DNA of 64,000 nt from Planomicrobium stackebrandtii (GTDB lineage Bacteria; Bacillota; Bacilli; Bacillales_A; Planococcaceae): contig NZ_JAUSWB010000012.1 of the NCBI RefSeq assembly GCF_030814955.1, positions 1 to 64,000 on the forward strand, in the 5' to 3' direction. Numbering within the stretch: position 1 is the stretch's first letter; every line of letters begins with the position of its first letter. Positions 28,271 through 35,933 of the stretch are shown here, piece after piece. Both the position numbers and the translations under genes were made by a program. The notes under the pieces are model-generated. The model worked only from the letters and a program-made list of their open reading frames with translations, was not told the DNA's origin and ran no database searches.

Positions 28271-29374
28271 ATGAAATCTGTCTTTTTATTACAGTGGCAA
28301 AGATTTCGCCGGGCTCCCGTAATGATGCTGTCATTTTTAGTGATGACTATTATATTTGTCGCTTTACTGGCCGGAAATAATCCTGCAGAAAGGTCGGCAA
28401 TCCTAACTTATGCAGACGCTTCGCTATCGGCACCCGAGGCTGAAGACTGGGTCGCTTCACTTAATGAAGCGGGAGAATTCAAGTTTCAATTAATGGATGA
28501 AAATGAGGTGCGCGAAGCAGTGGCAGCCGGAGACGCGCCCTTAGCGCTGCGCCTTATGGAAGGGAATTACCGGATTGTGCTGGCGGCGGATGATATGAGC
28601 CGCTTTGTCTTGGAAGCTTTTTTAAACCGGAAATATCGTGAGGAACTGCGTTTCCAGCAAGTAGAACAGCAAACAGCCGGAAGCGATATACGGACCGAAG
28701 TTGCGGCTTTGATGGAAGAGCCGCCGCTTCAAATAGTCACTGCTACTCTGGACGGCAAAGAGGAATTCCGATATGACAATCAATTGCAGCTCTTATTCGG
28801 GATGACGCTGTTTTTCTCGGTTTACACTATCATGTTCAGTTTGATGAAAATTGTGGAAGAAAAGAAATACGGCACCTGGGATCGCTTAATCCTGTCTCCG
28901 GTGGGAAAATGGGAAATTTATCTGGGGCATCTAGCGTATAGCTTTACCATCGGCTATTTCCAGATTGTGTTGATTTTCGTATTATTCAAATACGTGTTTA
29001 ATTTTGACGTCGGTGATCGTTTTGGAGCTATTTTATTGATCATCGCATGCTACACGTTTGCGATTGTTGCGCTCAGCATGCTCGTAATGAGCCTGGTTAG
29101 CCGGCCGCAGCAGCTTCAGGCAGTCGTTCCGATTATTGCAACTGGGATGGCGATGATCGGCGGCGCTTTCTGGCCGATTGAACTGGTCAACAGCAATATG
29201 CTGCTGGCAATATCCAAAATCCTGCCGATCACTTATGGTCTTGATGCGTTAAAAGGCGTCGCAATATACGACCGCAGCTGGCAGGAACTCAGTGAACCTA
29301 TTTCAATTTTATTGCTATACGGAGTGGTTTGTATGGGAATTGGGATCAATTTGATGGAACGGCGTAATTATTGA
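28271..29374 (+). CDS. ABC-2 type transporter permease (LnrN-like)
   Basis: A 367-residue permease with the same layout as its neighbour: one N-terminal segment, an extracytoplasmic region (about 38-165), then six hydrophobic segments. KKYGTWDRLILSPVGKWEIYLGH matches the cytoplasmic ABC-2 motif preceding the membrane domain. It starts two bases after the LnrM-like stop, so the two are coupled and probably form a heterodimer. Confidence 0.88.
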   Translation: MKSVFLLQWQRFRRAPVMMLSFLVMTIIFVALLAGNNPAERSAILTYADASLSAPEAEDWVASLNEAGEFKFQLMDENEVREAVAAGDAPLALRLMEGNYRIVLAADDMSRFVLEAFLNRKYREELRFQQVEQQTAGSDIRTEVAALMEEPPLQIVTATLDGKEEFRYDNQLQLLFGMTLFFSVYTIMFSLMKIVEEKKYGTWDRLILSPVGKWEIYLGHLAYSFTIGYFQIVLIFVLFKYVFNFDVGDRFGAILLIIACYTFAIVALSMLVMSLVSRPQQLQAVVPIIATGMAMIGGAFWPIELVNSNMLLAISKILPITYGLDALKGVAIYDRSWQELSEPISILLLYGVVCMGIGINLMERRNY

Positions 29375-29489
29375 ATTGAACAAGATTGTGTTAATGGAGA
29401 GTGAGCAATATTGTTTTCAATTCTAGGCTAAGCTGAATTATCAATACCCCAAGTTGTTAAAACCTCAAGAATTTCAGCATCTGCATAAC

Positions 29490-29540
29490 AAAAGGCAATC
29501 CGTTAGGTCAAAATCATGGCTAAGCAGATTGTCTTTTTTA
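29490..29540 (+). terminator. Terminator after the lnr-like exporter genes
   Basis: AAGGCAATC and GATTGTCTT form the lower stem and GTTAG/CTAAG the upper one, then TTTTTAAA. Confidence 0.7.
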
Positions 29541-29581
29541 AATCATTGTCATTAAGTTAACGGACTATTCTGTATTCTCTA

Positions 29582-29610
29582 TTGCTTTCCATTGAAAGCG
29601 CTTTTATAAT
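29582..29610 (+). promoter_or_regulatory. Sigma-A promoter with embedded cre site, PTS operon
   Basis: TTGCTT (29582-29587), 17 bases, TATAAT (29605-29610). A cre-like element TTGAAAGCGCTTTTAT (29592-29607; one mismatch from consensus) fills the spacer and overlaps the -10, so CcpA would block polymerase directly. Confidence 0.7.
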
Positions 29611-29760
29611 GAAGTTAATATCAAATGTGCTGAATAAGAACATATGTAAAAGCTGAGACTCTCCAACTCCCAGACATTGAATGCCACCATTGCCATACAT
29701 ATGCCGAGCTGCTGCTTTTGCCGAAACAGCACAAAAGAGACCAGGAAAGGAGAGTGGCTA

Positions 29761-30210
29761 ATGAGAATAGAAGAAGAGCTGGCGATTATAGAACTGGAAG
29801 CAGATTCAAAAGAACAGGTTTTGCAGCTGTTGGGAAGCCGGCTAATCGACCAAGGCTACGTCAAGGAAGGCTTTATCGAGAGCATACTCAAAAGAGAAGT
29901 GGCCTATCCGACGGGGTTGCCGACCGAGCCTTTTGGTGTGGCGATTCCGCATACCGATGGCGACATGGTGCATCGATCAACTGTTGCTTTTGCCAGTTTG
30001 AAGAAACCCGTGCAGTTTCTGATGATGGGAACAGACGACAAGCTGGTGGATGTGCAGCTGATTTTTATGCTTGCGTTAAAGAGTCCGGATGACCAACTTG
30101 AAATGCTGCAGAAGTTAATGGGACTGATCCAGGACCCGGAAATGGTCTCGAAGCTGGTCCGGATCGAAAGTGTCGGAGCACTGAATGAGTTAGTAGCAGG
30201 CAAAGTATAA
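29761..30210 (+). CDS. PTS sugar transporter subunit IIA (galactitol/fructose type)
   Basis: A 149-residue EIIA of the PTS_EIIA_2 fold. The phospho-acceptor is H64 in the motif VAIPHTDGD. It receives phosphate from HPr and passes it to EIIB. The start is ATG 29761 with AAAGGAGAG upstream; a frame from 29677 lacks a ribosome site. First gene of an A-C-B operon of the galactitol (Gat) family with cre control. Confidence 0.9.
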   Translation: MRIEEELAIIELEADSKEQVLQLLGSRLIDQGYVKEGFIESILKREVAYPTGLPTEPFGVAIPHTDGDMVHRSTVAFASLKKPVQFLMMGTDDKLVDVQLIFMLALKSPDDQLEMLQKLMGLIQDPEMVSKLVRIESVGALNELVAGKV

Positions 30211-30280
30211 AATCACTGAAAAACCGCTTGAATAGCCCTTTTCTTTCGATAAATACAACAAAAATCGAGGAGTGAAGTTG

Positions 30281-31645
30281 ATGGGATTCCTGCAATGGTT
30301 TGTAGATCTTGGTGCTTCTGTTTTGCTTCCAATTTTAATCTTTATCTTTGCACTGGTGCTGGGTACTAAACCGGGCAAAGCGCTCCGTGCCGGCATCATT
30401 GTCGGGATTGGGTTTGTCGGGATAAACCTGGTCATCGGACTACTAGTTTCCAGTTTGGGGCCAGCTGCCCAATCAATGGTCGACAACTTTGGATTTGAGT
30501 TGAATACCATTGATGTGGGTTGGCCAGCGGCTTCGGCAATTTCTTACGGCACGTCGTTGGGAAGCTTGGCCATTCCCCTTGGCGTTGGTGTCAATTTGCT
30601 GTTGCTGACTTTTGGGCTGACCAAAACCTTGAACGTCGACATATGGAATTTTTGGCACGTGGCATTCACGGGCTCCTTGGTCTACGCGTTGACTTCGGAT
30701 TTTTGGCTGGGGGTCTTGACCATCATTGTTCACTTGCTGCTGCTTTATTTGATGGCAGACGTCTTGGCCAAGCATATCGAGAAATTTTACGGGTTCCAGA
30801 ACATCACCTTTCCGCATGGAACCTCGGCGCCGTCCGCTTTTGTGGCGATGCCGATGAACTGGGTGTTTGACCGGATTCCAGGATTCAACAAGCTCGAAGC
30901 CGATCCGGAATCGATCCAAAAAAGACTCGGGATTCTGGGCGACTCTACCATCATTGGCGTGTTGATCGGGATCCTGATCGGGGTGTTGGCAGGATACGAC
31001 ATCCCAGGCATCCTCCAGCTGTCTATTCAGACCGGTGCCGTCATGGTGCTGCTTCCACGAATGGTTGCCTTGTTGATGGAAGGGTTGATACCGGTTTCGG
31101 AGGCGGCTGGCGAGTTTGTCAAAAAACGTTTCCCGGGAAGAGACCTCTACATCGGCATGGACAGCGCTTTGGCGATTGGCCATCCGGCTGTGCTGTCTTC
31201 CGCGTTGCTGATAGTGCCGATCACCATTTTTATGGCCGTCCTGCTGCCGGGAAATTCCGTATTGCCGTTTGCCGATCTTGCCTCGATACCATTCCTGATC
31301 TGCTTGATGGTACCGATATTCAGAGGGAATATCATCCGGACAGTAATTGGCGGATCGATTTATATCGGCGTTGGTTTCTATATCGCTACATGGATTGCGC
31401 CGCTCTTTACGGATGCTGCCATTGCATCAAACTTCGAGATGGGCGAGAACACCAGTATTTCGTCGTTGATCGATGGAGCGGTTTGGACAACTTTTATCTT
31501 TGTTTGGATTCCTAAAATCCTCAGCTGGTACGGCATGATAGGGTTGGGGTTATTGATCTTGTTCGGACTGATTTACCAGAATAAAATCAAGCCGAAACGC
31601 CAGAAACAGACAGCAGCAACAGGAGAGGGAGAGGACATTAAATGA
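30281..31645 (+). CDS. PTS galactitol-family transporter subunit IIC
   Basis: A 454-residue membrane permease of the EIIC-Gat family with about ten hydrophobic segments. The N-terminal FVDLGASVLLPILIFIFALV, the segment NFGFELNTIDVGWPAASAIS and the PHGTSAPSAF loop match GatC proteins. The start is ATG 30281 with GAGGAG eight bases upstream; a GTG at 30272 is inside that site. It overlaps eiiB by four bases. Members transport galactitol and also various disaccharides; the convergent phospho-glycosidase points to a beta-galactoside or beta-glucoside. Confidence 0.9.
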   Translation: MGFLQWFVDLGASVLLPILIFIFALVLGTKPGKALRAGIIVGIGFVGINLVIGLLVSSLGPAAQSMVDNFGFELNTIDVGWPAASAISYGTSLGSLAIPLGVGVNLLLLTFGLTKTLNVDIWNFWHVAFTGSLVYALTSDFWLGVLTIIVHLLLLYLMADVLAKHIEKFYGFQNITFPHGTSAPSAFVAMPMNWVFDRIPGFNKLEADPESIQKRLGILGDSTIIGVLIGILIGVLAGYDIPGILQLSIQTGAVMVLLPRMVALLMEGLIPVSEAAGEFVKKRFPGRDLYIGMDSALAIGHPAVLSSALLIVPITIFMAVLLPGNSVLPFADLASIPFLICLMVPIFRGNIIRTVIGGSIYIGVGFYIATWIAPLFTDAAIASNFEMGENTSISSLIDGAVWTTFIFVWIPKILSWYGMIGLGLLILFGLIYQNKIKPKRQKQTAATGEGEDIK

Positions 31646-31929
31646 AAAAACTATTGATTATGTGCGGCACAGGCATTGCCACTTCGACTGTGGTCAAAGG
31701 AAAAGTCGAGCAATGGCTGAAGGATAATAACTTGAGCCAGGAAGTGAAAATTTACCAGTCGAAAGTCAGTGATGAAATCGGCCGGATTGACGAATACGAT
31801 GTTGTGCTGTCGACCACTTTGGTGCCAAATAACATAAAAGACAAAGTGATTGATGGAGTGCCGTTGTTGACTGGCATCGGCGTCGATGCCATGTACGAAA
31901 AAGTGCGGGCGGAAATCAAACGCGAATAA
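31642..31929 (+). CDS. PTS galactitol-family transporter subunit IIB
   Basis: A 95-residue EIIB. The phospho-cysteine is C8 in the P-loop-like motif LIMCGTGIATST near the N-terminus. It transfers phosphate from EIIA H64 to the sugar during passage through EIIC. Four-base overlap with the EIIC gene (ATGA) gives translational coupling. Confidence 0.92.
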   Translation: MKKLLIMCGTGIATSTVVKGKVEQWLKDNNLSQEVKIYQSKVSDEIGRIDEYDVVLSTTLVPNNIKDKVIDGVPLLTGIGVDAMYEKVRAEIKRE

Positions 31930-31947
31930 CAACTAGGGACCCAAAGA

Positions 31948-31995
31948 AAAACCAGCAGCTTGCGAAATCAGTTGATTTCGCAAGCTGCTGGTTTT
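31948..31995. terminator. Shared bidirectional terminator between PTS operon and GH1 gene
   Basis: A 23-bp perfect stem (31948-31970 and 31973-31995) with only GT at the tip, AAAA at one foot and TTTT at the other. It ends both converging transcription units (the GH1 stop is 11 bases away). Confidence 0.9.
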
Positions 31996-32005
31996 ATTAT
32001 TGGAA

Positions 32006-33436
32006 TTATAGTTCTTCTCCACGCGTCTCGATCACTTTTTTGTACCAGTGGAACGACAGCTTTTTCTTGCGGTTCAGTCCATCCTTATGGTCGACATAAA
32101 TAAAGCCATATTGCTTTTTATAGCCGTTTAGCCAGCTCAGCAAATCGATAGCCGACCAGGCATAATAGCCTTTCAGGTTGATGCCTTGGCTTATGGCCAG
32201 TTTGATGACTTTTAAATGTTCTTCGATGTATTTAATGCGCGGCACATCGACGATTTCTCCGTCGATGATCGGGTCTTCATCGCCGAGCCCATTTTCAGTG
32301 ACATACATTTTGACGTCGCCGTAACGCGCTTTTAACATATGCAGTCCATCCAAAAATCCTTGAGGTGAGATCTCCCAGCCCCATTTGGTATAAGTTTTAT
32401 CATCCATTTTGACGGTCCGGTAGAAGCCGTCAAAAGAAGGGCTGCCGGGTACCAGTGTGGAGCTTTCTCTTGAATGCTCTATGGACGAAACCGCTTCGAA
32501 GTTTTTTTCCACACGGACCGGCTGGTAATAGTTGAGGCCGATAAAATCATTATTGTCGGCATTTCTTCTCAAGGTGTCCAGCTCTTCGTCGGTCCAGTCG
32601 GGTGTCCAGCCTTTTTCCTCCAGCTGCTTGACGACGTACGGCGGGTATTCTCCTTTTAAAATCGGATCATAATACCAGAACGTTTCATATTCATTGGCGT
32701 GCTGGGCAGCTTCTAAATTGCTTTCGTTGCCGTCGACGCTGTAAGCCGGAAGGAATACATGGGTAATGCCGATTTCACCGTATTGCTTAAGCTTCTTATA
32801 AGCTTCGACAGCCTTGGCATGCGCGTAGAAAACATTATGCGTGGCTTGGAAGTATTTCTTTTCATTGTTCTGGATGCCCGGTGGATGCGCGCCTTTTAAA
32901 TAGCCCAATCCACAGAACATGACAGTTTCATTGAACGTAATCCAATGCTTGACACGGTCGCCGAACGATTGGAAACAGATTTCCGCATATTTGACGAATG
33001 CTTCGGCTGTCCGCTTGCTGGTCCAGCCGCCATCTTCTTCCAGTGCCAGCGGCAAATCCCAGTGATATAATGTAACAAAAGGAACGATGCCGTATTTCAG
33101 GCATTCGTCGATCAGGTTGTTGTAAAATTCCAGGCCTTTTTCATTCACTTCGCCATCACCGTCAGGCAAAATGCGCGCCCATGAAACGGAAAAACGGTAC
33201 GATTCAAGGCCCATCTCAGCCATTAATCGGACATCTTCCTTGTAGCGGTGGTAATGATCGACGGCGATGTCGCCATTTGTTCCTTCAAAAGTTTTACCGG
33301 GAATCTTGGAAAAGACGTCCCAGTTAGTAGGGCCTTTGCCGTCCTCATTGGCGGCACCTTCTACTTGGTAGGAAGCAGAAGCTGCACCGAACAAAAAGTC
33401 ATGCGGAAATTTAGTTTGAATCTCGTTATTTTTCAT
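32006..33436 (-). CDS. GH1 6-phospho-beta-glycosidase (LacG/BglA-like)
   Basis: A 476-residue glycoside hydrolase family 1 enzyme. The acid/base is E170 (TFNETV) and the nucleophile E381 (YVTENGLG). S434, K441 and Y443 in LLSWLNGYKKQYGF have the same spacing as the phosphate-binding S428/K435/Y437 I recall for Lactococcus LacG, so the substrate is a 6-phosphoglycoside made by a PTS. The convergent galactitol-type PTS is the obvious supplier. Galacto versus gluco preference cannot be fixed. The start is ATG 33436 (complement) with GGAGGT eight bases before it. Confidence 0.9.
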   Translation of the reverse strand: MKNNEIQTKFPHDFLFGAASASYQVEGAANEDGKGPTNWDVFSKIPGKTFEGTNGDIAVDHYHRYKEDVRLMAEMGLESYRFSVSWARILPDGDGEVNEKGLEFYNNLIDECLKYGIVPFVTLYHWDLPLALEEDGGWTSKRTAEAFVKYAEICFQSFGDRVKHWITFNETVMFCGLGYLKGAHPPGIQNNEKKYFQATHNVFYAHAKAVEAYKKLKQYGEIGITHVFLPAYSVDGNESNLEAAQHANEYETFWYYDPILKGEYPPYVVKQLEEKGWTPDWTDEELDTLRRNADNNDFIGLNYYQPVRVEKNFEAVSSIEHSRESSTLVPGSPSFDGFYRTVKMDDKTYTKWGWEISPQGFLDGLHMLKARYGDVKMYVTENGLGDEDPIIDGEIVDVPRIKYIEEHLKVIKLAISQGINLKGYYAWSAIDLLSWLNGYKKQYGFIYVDHKDGLNRKKKLSFHWYKKVIETRGEEL

Positions 33437-33694
33437 GTTGCACAACCTCCATCTGCATTTGCTACTTTACAGTATAGCAGGCGAGTGCCGGGAGAGATAT
33501 CCCATAACATGAACGAATAGTGAGCAGGATGATTCAGAGTGGTTATTGGGTGATAAGGTTCAAGATAAGAGACTAAACGATTTTTATTTGCTTCTTTAGA
33601 CACAGAAAAGACAAAAAGAATTGATTAGAAGGTTTGAAAAGGGGAATACTGAAGAAAATGAAGCTTTTGTCATTTAAGGCGGAGGTAAAAAGAA

Positions 33695-33907
33695 ATGAAG
33701 AATGTAGAAGAAGCAAAGCGACTGCTTATTGCCGAGAAACTCAAGCATTACAACGAACGCTTGGCAGACATGGAGCGCGATTTGCAGTTTTTTTATGAAG
33801 AGTCAAAAGATGATGATGAGTCTCTGGAAATTATTGTGGACCTGCAGGATAAGGTCAAGCAATTAAAAGCTATAAAGAATAGGGAAAACCACGAGACAGT
33901 CATATAA
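33695..33907 (+). CDS. Small coiled-coil protein of unknown function
   Basis: A 70-residue, highly charged, helix-prone protein (for example LKHYNERLADMERDLQFFYEE) with no membrane segment or cysteine. It has a good Shine-Dalgarno (GGCGGAGG) and ends inside the stem of a terminator, so it is probably a real single-gene unit. I do not recognise a family. Heptad-like spacing of hydrophobic residues suggests a short coiled coil. Confidence 0.65.
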   Translation: MKNVEEAKRLLIAEKLKHYNERLADMERDLQFFYEESKDDDESLEIIVDLQDKVKQLKAIKNRENHETVI

Positions 33908-33920
33908 GCTGTCTTTTTTG
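33894..33920 (+). terminator. Terminator overlapping the end of the small coiled-coil gene
   Basis: AGACAG (33894-33899) pairs with CTGTCT (33909-33914), then TTTTT. The left arm is in the last codons of the gene. Confidence 0.65.
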
Positions 33921-34024
33921 CTGTTTATTTGTAAGCCTGATGGACTCGAAAATATGTGCTATTATTAGAATTGGATTTAATGTGGATAGACATCAATACG
34001 GGAAATCAACAGGAGGCAAATAGA

Positions 34025-34543
34025 ATGGATAACAATGATTTATTAATCCGGCTGCGCTATGCGCTGGACATAAAAAATAAAGATATGGTCGAGATTTTCA
34101 AGCTGGGCGGCGTGGAACTGAGCAAAGAAGAAGTGCTGAAAGTGCTGACAAAAACTCCGGAAAGCGATGAGGAAGACGATGACAGCATCTGGGCTGAGCC
34201 GGTTAACGAAGACTACATTAAAGCGGACGACCATTTGTTTGAGTCGTTTTTGAATGGCCTGATCATTTTTAAAAGAGGCCGTCAGGAGCCTAAACCTGGG
34301 CAGCCTGAGATTCCAGCCTTGACGAACGAACGCTCGAACAACCTGCTGCTGAAAAAAGTGAAAATCGCTTTGCAGCTGAACAGTGAAGATGTCCTGGAAA
34401 TTTGGGATTTGGCCGGCGTGACTGTAACAAGAGGAGAACTTGGCGCATTGCTGCGAAAAGTTGGCCATAAAAATTACAAAGAATGCGGCGATCGCTACGC
34501 GCGCAACTTCCTTAAAGGACTGGCGATCAAATATAGAAAATAA
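34025..34543 (+). CDS. DUF1456 family protein (YehS-like)
   Basis: A 172-residue protein with two similar halves: NNDLLIRLRYALDIKNKDMVEIFKLGGVELSKEEV (about residues 3-37) and NNLLLKKVKIALQLNSEDVLEIWDLAGVTVTRGEL (about 99-133). Each half ends in a conserved block (FLNGLIIFKRGR and FLKGLAIKYRK). This tandem layout is the DUF1456/YehS signature; the function is unknown. The start is ATG 34025 behind AGGAGG; a frame from 33956 lacks such a site. Both a terminator and a promoter region for the next operon follow. Confidence 0.85.
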   Translation: MDNNDLLIRLRYALDIKNKDMVEIFKLGGVELSKEEVLKVLTKTPESDEEDDDSIWAEPVNEDYIKADDHLFESFLNGLIIFKRGRQEPKPGQPEIPALTNERSNNLLLKKVKIALQLNSEDVLEIWDLAGVTVTRGELGALLRKVGHKNYKECGDRYARNFLKGLAIKYRK

Positions 34544-34546
34544 AAG

Positions 34547-34594
34547 AGCGGTTCCACCTGTCGAGTTAATCGGCAAGTGGACCTGCTTTTTTTT
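34547..34594 (+). terminator. Terminator after the DUF1456 gene
   Basis: AGCGGTTCCACCTG and CAAGTGGACCTGCT pair imperfectly, with TTTTTTTT after the stem. Confidence 0.75.
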
Positions 34595-34650
34595 GTGCAA
34601 AAAAGTTAGAGAAAGTTGAAAAAATACAGATAATGTTAAAAGAGTGCTAG

Positions 34651-34687
34651 TGATAGCGCTTTCATTAAAGAAAACTGAATTTATACT
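34651..34687 (+). promoter_or_regulatory. cre site and -10 region of the monosaccharide ABC operon
   Basis: TGATAGCGCTTTCA (34651-34664) is a full match to the cre consensus TGWNANCGNTNWCA. A TATACT (34682-34687) lies 17 bases downstream of the end of this site, so cre would cover a weak -35. This fits direct catabolite repression of the sugar transporter. Confidence 0.75.
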
Positions 34688-34726
34688 AAAGTAGTACTTA
34701 ATTTATTCAAAGGGAGAGGGAAAAAA

Positions 34727-35848
34727 ATGAGAAAGAGTTTAAAGAGTGTTCTGTTTCTGATGATGCTTGTGGTATTTGCCCTAGTAGCTGCCGGATGTAA
34801 TAGCGACGCCAGTGGAGGAGGATCTTCATCAGCTGTCGACGTAGGGATTGTATTGCCGACCAAGGACGAGCCGAGATGGGTTCAGGATGAACAGCGCTTT
34901 AAAGATGCGTTGGCAGATTCAGATTATTCGACCGAAATTCTATTCAGCCAAGGATCTTCAGCAAAAGAAAAAGAAAATGTTGATGCTTTATTGAACAAAG
35001 GCATCAAGGTCCTGATCATTACTCCCCACGATGGACCAGCAGCTGCAGCTGCAGTGGAAGCGGCAAAAGCAGAAGATGTGACCATCATTGCCTACGACCG
35101 TTTAATCACAGACACGGATGCAGTCGATTATTACGTAACATTTGACAGCTTGGCAGTGGGAGCGGCTCAGGCACAGTACCTGGTCGACAATGCTGAAGGC
35201 ACGGATATTCCGCTTTACTTGTATGCAGGAGCTTCTTCAGATAACAATGCCTTCCTGTTCTTCCAGGGAGCATGGGAAGTGCTTCAGCCAAAAATCGCGG
35301 ATGGCACGTTCAAAGTAGCCAACTCCAGTGAAGCAGAAGCATTAAAAGATACAAAAGACCTGTCACGCGAACAATTGAGCCAAATTATCGGCCAGGTTAC
35401 GACCAACTGGGATCCGAATGAATCCAAAAACAAAGCACAAACGCATTTGACTTCTGTAGGGGATGACATGAAAGGCGATGTCGCCGTTCTTGCGCCGAAT
35501 GATGGGACAGCCCGTTCGATCGCAGATGTATTCGCTTCAGATGGTGCGGTATCCAGCTATTTGATTACCGGGCAAGATGCTGAGAAAGCATCGATCCAGT
35601 ACATTATTGACGAAAAGCAATCCATGACGGTCTTTAAAGATGTTCGTTCATTGGTTACAGATGCAATGGGCATGGCGGTTGAAGTATTGGACGGCAATAC
35701 ACCTGAAACGACTGGAACTTATGACAACGGATCGGTAGAAGTAGAAGCGAAACAGACGCCGGTCATTGTTGTCGACCAGGAAAACGTTAAAGCTGAATTG
35801 ATTGATTCCGAGTATTACGAAGCAAGTGAGTTTACAGGGCTAGAGTAA
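34727..35848 (+). CDS. Sugar-binding lipoprotein of a ChvE/XylF-type ABC transporter
   Basis: A 373-residue type I periplasmic-binding-fold lipoprotein. The signal peptide ends at lipobox LVAAGC with C24 as the lipidated residue. VDVGIVLPTKDEPRWVQDEQRF and VLIITPHDGPAAAAAVEAAK match the XylF/ChvE monosaccharide binders. It precedes the GguA-type ATPase and GguB-type permease. Members bind xylose, glucose, galactose or arabinose; the downstream XylFII-like sensor makes a pentose or hexose ligand likely but does not decide it. Confidence 0.9.
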   Translation: MRKSLKSVLFLMMLVVFALVAAGCNSDASGGGSSSAVDVGIVLPTKDEPRWVQDEQRFKDALADSDYSTEILFSQGSSAKEKENVDALLNKGIKVLIITPHDGPAAAAAVEAAKAEDVTIIAYDRLITDTDAVDYYVTFDSLAVGAAQAQYLVDNAEGTDIPLYLYAGASSDNNAFLFFQGAWEVLQPKIADGTFKVANSSEAEALKDTKDLSREQLSQIIGQVTTNWDPNESKNKAQTHLTSVGDDMKGDVAVLAPNDGTARSIADVFASDGAVSSYLITGQDAEKASIQYIIDEKQSMTVFKDVRSLVTDAMGMAVEVLDGNTPETTGTYDNGSVEVEAKQTPVIVVDQENVKAELIDSEYYEASEFTGLE

Positions 35849-35860
35849 AAGTACGGCGAA

Positions 35861-35902
35861 GCGGAAAAATAGTGATAGAACTTCTATCGCTGTTCTTCCG
35901 TT
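35861..35902 (+). promoter_or_regulatory. Stable hairpin between binding-protein and ATPase genes
   Basis: An imperfect stem with GCGGAA/TTCCG at its foot and AGTGATAGA/TCTATCGCT at its top. It has no proper U tract. Such hairpins commonly protect the upstream binding-protein mRNA and reduce read-through, giving more binding protein than transporter. Confidence 0.55.
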
Positions 35903-35933
35903 TCACTCGTATTTAGAGCAGGGAGGCAATTGC

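Noticed and set aside
30473..31183. Long minus-strand ORF inside the EIIC gene
   Set aside because: It is a mirror frame of a clear membrane-transporter gene; its His/Gln-rich composition is an artefact of antisense reading.
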